From: Pseudomonas sp. ICMP 561
GTDB taxonomy: Bacteria > Pseudomonadota > Gammaproteobacteria > Pseudomonadales > Pseudomonadaceae
Length of the DNA: 64,000 nucleotides
NCBI RefSeq assembly: GCF_002699985.1
Contig: NZ_LKBT01000001.1
Coordinates: 186,001 to 250,000 of the forward strand
Direction of reading: 5' to 3'
The position numbers and the translations under genes were made by a program. Below, in pieces: positions 63,418-64,000 of this stretch. Below the pieces are notes generated by a model. The model ran no database searches, had not been told where the DNA came from, and saw nothing but the letters and a program-made list of their open reading frames with translations. Every line of letters starts with the position of its first letter. Within the stretch, counting starts at the first letter, position 1.

Positions 63418-63744
63418 TTAAACCGGCATCTGCATGATGTCTTGGTAAGCCTGAACCAGCTTGTTTCGCACCTGGGTCAAGGCTTGAAAAGACACACTGG
63501 CCTTCTGGGACGAGATCATCACGTCAGTGAGGTCCACGCCGCTCTTGCCGATCTCGAAGGCGCTGGACAGCTGGCTGGAAGCCTGCTGAACGTCGTTGAC
63601 CTTGTTGACGGCCTGGCCAAGCATGTCGGCAAAGCTGCTGGAGCCGATTTGCGGCGTAGCTGCAGCCTTGGGCGCAGCCATGGCATCCATCTGCATGGAG
63701 CGCATGTCCAACATCAAGCGATTAAATTCAACACCTTGGCTCAT
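63418..63744 (-). CDS. fliE: Flagellar hook-basal body protein FliE
   Basis: A 108-residue rod adaptor between the MS ring and the rod, and the first gene of fliEFGHIJ. The C-terminal half is the conserved FliE domain ([27 protein letters not shown] ... [25 protein letters not shown], quoted in parts). ATG 63744 is chosen by family length; ATG 63759 is possible. A near-consensus sigma-54 promoter lies 62 bases upstream. Confidence 0.95.
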   Translation of the reverse strand: MSQGVEFNRLMLDMRSMQMDAMAAPKAAATPQIGSSSFADMLGQAVNKVNDVQQASSQLSSAFEIGKSGVDLTDVMISSQKASVSFQALTQVRNKLVQAYQDIMQMPV

Positions 63745-63805
63745 GGACGTTTCTCTCATAAGGGCCGCAAATTTTTGACACCGAGTCAGCGGTCAATAAT
63801 GTCAA

Positions 63806-63821
63806 AGCAACAAGAGTGCCA
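63806..63821 (-). promoter_or_regulatory. fliE: Candidate sigma-54 promoter for fliE
   Basis: Minus strand TGGCACTCTTGTTGCT against TGGCACG-N4-TTGCW: one mismatch. It lies 62 bases before the fliE start. In P. aeruginosa this operon depends on FleR/RpoN, and fleSR lies just upstream there. Confidence 0.85.
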
Positions 63822-63885
63822 GCTACATAGCAGCATATGGCCATCACGATGCATCCAATCTATCAGCGAATTCCGCTAAACCCTG

Positions 63886-63914
63886 CTCTGGATAAGCATT
63901 TGGCTGATCCAGAG
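63886..63914. other. Hairpin upstream of fliE
   Basis: CTCTGGAT and ATCCAGAG form an 8-bp perfect inverted repeat with a 13-base loop, followed on the plus strand by an A/T-rich stretch. It could be the end of an upstream unit or an enhancer-type regulator site; undecided. Nothing else is visible from 63915 to the window end. Confidence 0.35.
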
Positions 63915-64000
63915 AGGTTAAAATTTTTTAATTTCAGGTCGATCTGCGACAAATAAGCGCAGGCAGAAAAACTGTATCGGCTCTAAACGACAAACCATCA

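Overview
The window comes from a Gram-negative, GC-rich, polarly flagellated gammaproteobacterium, almost certainly a Pseudomonas of the fluorescens lineage. The evidence is the gene order fliEFGHIJ / fliK / fliLMNOPQR-flhB / flhA-flhF-fleN-fliA / cheYZAB-motCD-parC-parP-cheW, the ccmABCDEFGHI cluster beside it, and the many short palindromic REP-like repeats.

Region 1 (1-16 kb) is a purine-degradation locus. It holds the end of xdhC, guaD, a GntR/FCD regulator, hiuH, puuE, uraD, alc, allA, the membrane urate oxidase puuD with its cytochrome c tail, and a Tsx-like outer-membrane channel. Together these turn guanine/xanthine/urate into allantoin, allantoate, ureidoglycolate and glyoxylate. A 1,368-residue toxin-like gene interrupts the cluster, and a REP palindrome is translated inside it. 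A RutR-type TetR regulator lies nearby, and a RutR-like operator sits in front of the Tsx-like gene.

Region 2 (16-21.6 kb) is mixed: a chemoreceptor, a voltage-gated-type ion channel with a zinc-ribbon tail, a sulfate-binding protein, a small DUF3077-like gene behind a highly structured leader, several repeats, and a small lipoprotein. Region 3 (21.6-28.6 kb, minus strand) is the complete cytochrome c maturation operon ccmABCDEFGHI. A plus-strand pair follows: a FliK-like protein and a stand-alone FlhB C-terminal-like protein, with a candidate FliA (sigma-28) promoter.

Region 4 (31.8-63.8 kb, minus strand) is the flagellar/chemotaxis supercluster, read from fliE down to cheW and a DUF2802 gene. 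It contains an HptB-HsbR-HsbA signalling module between fliJ and fliK. Sequences close to the sigma-54 consensus lie 39-63 bases before fliE, fliK, fliL and flhA. Two related ~0.9-1.1 kb palindromic repeat elements (30777-31844 and 46841-47753) bracket the flhA-to-cheW block.

The most unusual items are: the leader at 20396-20586, whose wobble pair and UUCG tetraloop point to minus-strand RNA and which carries three CTACTAA/TTAGTAG tracts able to pair in two exclusive ways; the twin palindromic elements; the REP inside the toxin-like gene; and four FExxLLDxLHGKG-type repeats in CheA. No tRNA, rRNA, CRISPR array, transposase or prophage gene was seen.
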